Shown in pieces: positions 59,270 through 64,000 of a stretch of DNA of 64,000 bases. The stretch's first letter is position 1. Each line of letters begins with the position of its first letter. Under the pieces are notes generated by a model. The model had not been told where the DNA came from. It was given only the letters and a program-made list of their open reading frames with translations, and did no database searches. This stretch comes from Zygnema cylindricum (taxonomy: Eukaryota > Streptophyta > Zygnematophyceae > Zygnematales > Zygnemataceae). A program made the translations under genes and the position numbers. Where the stretch lies: contig JBBHKE010002256.1 of NCBI GenBank assembly GCA_037447655.1, forward strand, positions 35,001-99,000, in the 5' to 3' direction.

Positions 59270-62200
59270 TTAATACGTATTAACACTATATAACTGACTT
59301 ACTGCTGGTATTGTTGTATTATTTCTTAGTGCAAGCTTCCTTCTGGCTTCAGGCTTTTTCACTTTCTTTTCCTTTGGATTGGAGTCATCAATTTTTAAAT
59401 CTTCTTCGGTTTTACCTGGACATAAAAAAATAAAATCGTTAGAGTGAAATTCTTCTTTTCTGTGGTATAGCATGAGGGAGGTTGGGTGAGATTCCGATGA
59501 TTGTTTTTGTTCGGTGTGAAACATTGACATGAGAATAAAGAGAATGCAACTCATGAAATATAAATGCTGGTCATCTGTTCCTAAAAACTGTGTACCTTGC
59601 CCAAAAAATGCAAGAATGGTCTACAGAGAAGTACTTTACTAGTGTTGGCACTGACTTTTAGTGGCTTACTTCTGAATAGTGCCCAGAACAACCATGGACT
59701 CCTCCAATTATTGTTACTTCAGTTCACACGGGAACTGAATGCAAGCATGTGTTGTGACTAGAAGAATCGTCAGAGCAGTTTCCAACACGCTTTCACAAGT
59801 TGGGACAGTATCTTTCAGTCGGTAGAGTTGAAATTGACACCAAAGCGGGGAAAGGTGTTATGGAGTGTTCTACAATTTGTCCAAAGTACTTTTTGTAAAC
59901 TTTCTTACCGGTAGAATCAGAATCAGTGTGCAACAACTATCATGCTGAAAAACATTGCGAATTCTTACGTCTGAAAGCGAGTACTCAACAGCACTAGTAT
60001 CCTGTAGACTTATTATAGCAAAGCAAAGAAAGCTGTCATACGTTTCTAAGAATCCTCGCCTTACCACTGACCTGTTGAAAGCTCGTTTCCTTCCAGTTCT
60101 TCGTTATCGTCTGGTCTTCTGTCATTAGAAGTAAAGGTGTTCCCTGCATCCATTGTCGACTCAATAGGAGAGTTTGGCACTGAAGCTGATAAGTCTAATT
60201 CACCTTCATTTGTTCCTGTTTCTGAAGAGGGTTCCTCGCTAATTATCTTGAAACCATCAGGATCTCCCTGTTGCTCTTCTTCAGGACTTTTACTCGACTC
60301 AGATGTTGTATCGTTTGCCTCCAGTACTCTCTCCGATACATCAGTAGGAGTCGATTCAAAAGGGCTTTCATGTGATCCCTCCATTTGCTCTTTCAACTTT
60401 TCTTTACGAAGCTTGTGCTCATGGGCTTTTGCTGCTGCCTCCTCATCCTCTTTTTGCTCAACATGGCATTGATTTAGCTTCTCTTCGAATTCCTCGATCA
60501 CCACTTTGAGTTCTGGCTTCGCAAACTTCTTTGCCTGCAATATCAAATGACAGAGACGTGATCAGATCCCTGTTTAGCTATCACTTTCCTGAGCACATCG
60601 CTCTTCACGGTCCTCTCTGAGGGGAAGAAAGATGCCTTTCAAAGGAGCATGAACATTTGTGTCTTTCTTCTTCTAACCTTTCATTTGATCCAAGAGTTTA
60701 TAAGATTAGGATGGGCGAGCTGAAGTCATTTGAAATAGGGTTATGCCTTGGCGAGCAGATTGATATTGGAGATTGGAGTTAAACAGGAATATAGGGATCT
60801 TATATATATTACCTTGGCAAGTATGGCACTAAAATGCTCCATGACTTCTTTGTCAACAATAGCAGCTTTGTACTCTTGCATATTGTCCATAATACGCTTC
60901 ATGCCTTTATCTGAAAATGTCAAAAGTGATAAACAGAAAGCAGTGTTCCGCCACTGCCTCACATCTGCCACATAAACAACACAATCAAAGATATGACATA
61001 TGTTTCATGTTAGAATGCAGTGATAGTAATTTTATCTAATTTATGGCATATTTATCTAATTCAATTTTCTAACTTCAGTAAAATGTCCAATACTCTCAGT
61101 AATCAAGTGTTAATCTTTACAATTTTTTCGTCAAGCTTCCTAAAACCTGTTCAGGACACTCTTGACTTTTCTTTTGCTAGTCATGCCTATTGTATTTCTG
61201 ACTTCTTGTTAAATGTCCTTCGTGGCTTCTCTTTCTCGTTCAAGGAGGGTTAATTTGATGGTTTTACAATAAAACTTTTAATTGACAAGAATCGGAAGTA
61301 CGGATACGTTGAAATAGAACAGATTCATGAAAAAAAAACATCGACCCAAGCAACCTCATGGTACGTCTCAAAAAATTACAAGAATTGGTTCTCAAAGGTC
61401 ACACAGGAGCTCACCAGTAGTCCCTATGAAGCGATTTGAGAGCTTCTCTATTAATCCCTCGTTTTGTTTTTCCTGTTCAATTTGACAGCAAATACAGAAG
61501 CCAGCAGACCGCCCAACACAATTAGAGTTAATCACTCTAATTTCAGGTGGTTTTTTGACCCGAAATCATAAATTAGTGTTAATAGCACTATTTAAGTAAG
61601 CGGCACCTAATAAGCCACGTTACAAAACATAATTTTGTGTAGTTAATGTTAGAAACGGGAGGTGTAACTTTTTGTTTCATCAGGTTTATGAGCAGCAGCA
61701 GTTGTCAGGAACTCTCACATCCTGCTTCATAGACAAAGTCAACCTGTGAATAGAAATTTACGGAAGCAACAAATATTACACAACAGCACAACAATCAAGT
61801 TTGTAAAGAAGAATGACAAAATTCTTACCTTCTGGATGAGACCTATCAGGAACTGCATAACGCTTCTCAAGGTTTCCTCAGGCACTGTATCTGCGGTTGA
61901 AAGCCCACTGAGGATGTCCGGCAACAAGTTGTAAATAGGATTGCTGCCTGAAAAAATGCAATGAAGCTGAAAAAAAAGTGAGGGGCAACGCCAGCGTCGG
62001 TTTCAACATTTTGATGACCACACTGCTTATGTTCATGAAAAAACTTAAAACAACAATCAAAAAGCAATCAAACAGCAATTTTGATAATTAGTTCTCAAAT
62101 GCGGAAAATGTGGAGAGTGTGGAAAACACCAACATATTGTACAATTTAGCAAAATTCCGCTTAGTAAACTGCGACGAAAATTAAATTTTGACCAAGTACA

Positions 62201-63921
62201 CATGTGCTGATTTTCTGCACTTTAGAACTACGCTTTGATTAAAATCCATTTAGGCTGTAGCGTGCATATTTTATTTTTTTATACAAAAAAAAGCGATTGA
62301 CATCTTATTAAAAAGTTTACAGTGCCAGCCACCTGCTTGTGTCAAGATAAACATTCACAGCATGACAGAAGGGATAATCTCTTAAGTAATACATTATAAA
62401 TATTCAGTATTTCACCTTTCTTGGCAAGCTCGTTGAAAAACAAGCGGGCAAGATCAGATATTCTCTGATCCTCGTCCACGACTTTTAATGCCAGCTCGCT
62501 AATATGCCCTTTCACCTGCCACAAATATAACAGAAATTTATGATCTTAACTACTTTTCAGTGACATTCAGTTAAAACCTGAAGTTGAGACCAAGCAATGC
62601 TGATAGAATTAGCAAATGACCAAAATCAAAGGGCTATCCTTGCCTGTAGAATATCAACAACAGCAAAAAGAAAAAGTATCATTCCATGTAGGGGACTGGA
62701 TGAAACTTTAGAATAAAAAATCGATAAGTTGTTAGGATCAACTACTCCGGGTCCACAAGATTTTAAATTCTTAAGCAGAGGCCAGGGAAGTATCGGGTAG
62801 GAGTGTTTAGCCAGTACAGATAAGGAGGAATGCAAACTCACCTTCATCATGTCGTTCAAAATCAAGTGAGATAAAACCATAACTGTATTTTTTCGAACTA
62901 TTGGCGACTCATCATGGAGCCTTCTGTAAACATGCTCAGTCCAGGGCTCCACAAGGTTGGGAAACCGAAACGCCAGATCTCCAAGAGCAATGACCGCATT
63001 GGAACGAACCATTTCTGTGGATGCATTTTGGACAACTGTAAACAAAAGCTGCAGGTTGGATTCACTGCACACAGAAACCAAAGCAACGAGTTTCTCAGTT
63101 TATAAATATGAAATTGACTTCATATGCAAGAAGTTACTAAGAAATAAGCGAACCTGTACACATTGCTTTTCTTCATAGCAGGCAGCGATTGAATTTTCTG
63201 CAAGAAATTCAAGGATTTTTCGAGTACACAAAGTTGCACTCAGACAAGCTGACCATCGTCAAAAGTAACAGATTATCTGTAGCGCGTGCAGAAAATAACG
63301 TCTCTCAAATGGCTTAATCCTACACCCTTTAACAGATGGGATGGAAGATTTTCTTTTGAACTCACCAAAAGTCTGCGTCGATTGCCATAAGCTTACACAG
63401 AGCCAGAATAGCCGAACAACGTAGAGCTGGACTCTGCAAGTGGTGCAACATTTCCTGAACATGTTAACAAACTGTCCCAATGGAAGTGCTCATCATCAAT
63501 TTACCAATTTTCCCTGAGGTAGTTTGACAAAGCATCCTGCTAAAAATCACCTTTTCCAGTTGCCTGCAGCAGTTGCTATACGCTCAAAGATGTTCTTTTA
63601 AAATGAAGTGTCTGCAAATGTCCAACTCTGAGATGTTTTCAATCAATGAACCGAAAATACTTTAGCTCTACATACCCATGTGGAGGTCCATAACGCAAAT
63701 TTATCATTTCGGAGCAGCTTAGTGGAAAAATTCTCATTTACCTGCTGCAGTAGAGACGCGTGTTTACAAACACGAACTACGAAGGGGGCTGTTGCTCCAA
63801 TTAAATGCACTTTCCCAGCCTTTGTCCGTGAACAAATCTCATGCTCACTTTGTTCCAACATGATATCAAGCTCCGTATCAAGTGAGGCAGTTACACCGAG
63901 CTCAGCATTAATGCCACCCCC
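59270..63921 (-). CDS. CAP-D2: Condensin complex subunit 1 (CAP-D2), 3' part, runs off the window
   Basis: Nine exons in phase: 63742-63921, 63366-63433, 62842-63064, 62416-62515, 61829-61947, 61415-61472, 60813-60964, 60072-60534 and 59270-59415. They encode about 500 residues of a protein usually near 1400. HEAT-repeat blocks typical of condensin D2 are clear: LIGATAPFVVRVCKHASLLQ, LRCSAILALCKLMAIDADF, VRSNAVIALGDLAFRFPNL, then VLSHLILNDMMK, LARLFFNELAKK, NPIYNLLPDILSGLS and VRQWRNTAFCLSLL. The last two exons are acidic then basic (KKVKKPEARRKLALR), the expected disordered tail. CAP-D2 is a regulatory HEAT subunit of condensin I, binding the CAP-H kleisin and acting in mitotic chromosome compaction. 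The stop at 59270-59272 holds if exon 9 is last; GCA|GTAAGT inside it is a possible donor. No frame damage is seen. Confidence 0.95.
61510..61615. repeat. M-family MITE fragment in a CAP-D2 intron
   Basis: ATTAGAGTTAATCACTCTAAT and ATTAGTGTTAATAGCACTA (about 61521-61592) are the subterminal palindromes of M elements, here in the intron between the exons at 61415-61472 and 61829-61947. No terminal repeats remain. Confidence 0.5.
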
Positions 63922-64000
63922 CTGTAGCAATTAAACCATTATGGTCAGTCAAACAGGCTTGCCACGAATACAGAATACGAGTTACAAAATACTGCTATTT

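Overview
The window is nuclear DNA of a streptophyte, most likely a land plant. GT-AG introns split every protein gene, the bromodomain protein and condensin subunit have plant-type sequence, and the intergenic space is filled with decayed Ty1/copia elements, hAT-like and TA-target MITEs and one LINE with a restriction-like endonuclease (REL). The composition and the REL LINE would fit a seedless plant, but I cannot name the species. There is one 10-base assembly gap (14961-14970). I found no tRNA, rRNA, CRISPR array or prokaryotic operon.

Only three host genes can be supported, all in the right half. (1) A complete 9-exon gene on the + strand (34487-43550) encodes a predicted 1096-residue nuclear protein of the plant BRD7/BRD9-like bromodomain class, with a long Arg/Glu-rich N-terminal region and a C-terminal LxLxL motif. 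(2) A 4-exon gene on the + strand (55588-57094) encodes a 127-residue glyoxalase/VOC-fold protein and includes a 21-nt microexon. (3) The 3' part of the condensin subunit CAP-D2 gene lies on the - strand (59270-63921, running off the right edge); nine exons encode about 500 residues in consistent phase. The VOC gene and CAP-D2 are convergent, about 2.2 kb apart.

Layout: 0-1.2 kb, LTR-like fragment and an AT-rich dyad array. 1.2-4.3 kb, truncated copia (LTR, tRNA-Met-type primer site, gag, protease, integrase). 5.2-7.8 kb, second copia relic, split. 9.2-14.96 kb, MITEs. 15.3-22.4 kb, a nested block: two 1.2-kb direct repeats around a 0.92-kb centre, with several insertions in one repeat whose uninterrupted target is kept in the other. 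22.4-33.5 kb, three copia pol relics on the - strand, several copies of an LTR-like family (called L here), a solo LTR with 5-bp target duplication and GTACG-rich repeats. 34.5-43.6 kb, bromodomain gene. 44.3-47 kb, 5'-truncated REL LINE. 47-55 kb, GA tract, a 150-bp tandem repeat, a 620-bp TCA microsatellite, a second long copy of the AT dyad array and a dispersed repeat (family Z). 55.5-64 kb, VOC and CAP-D2 genes.

Most of the information outside the genes is about transposon history: precise target-site duplications, empty sites in paralogous repeats and one element nested in another give a relative order of insertion. Family names E1, E2, M, L and Z are labels used only in this annotation.
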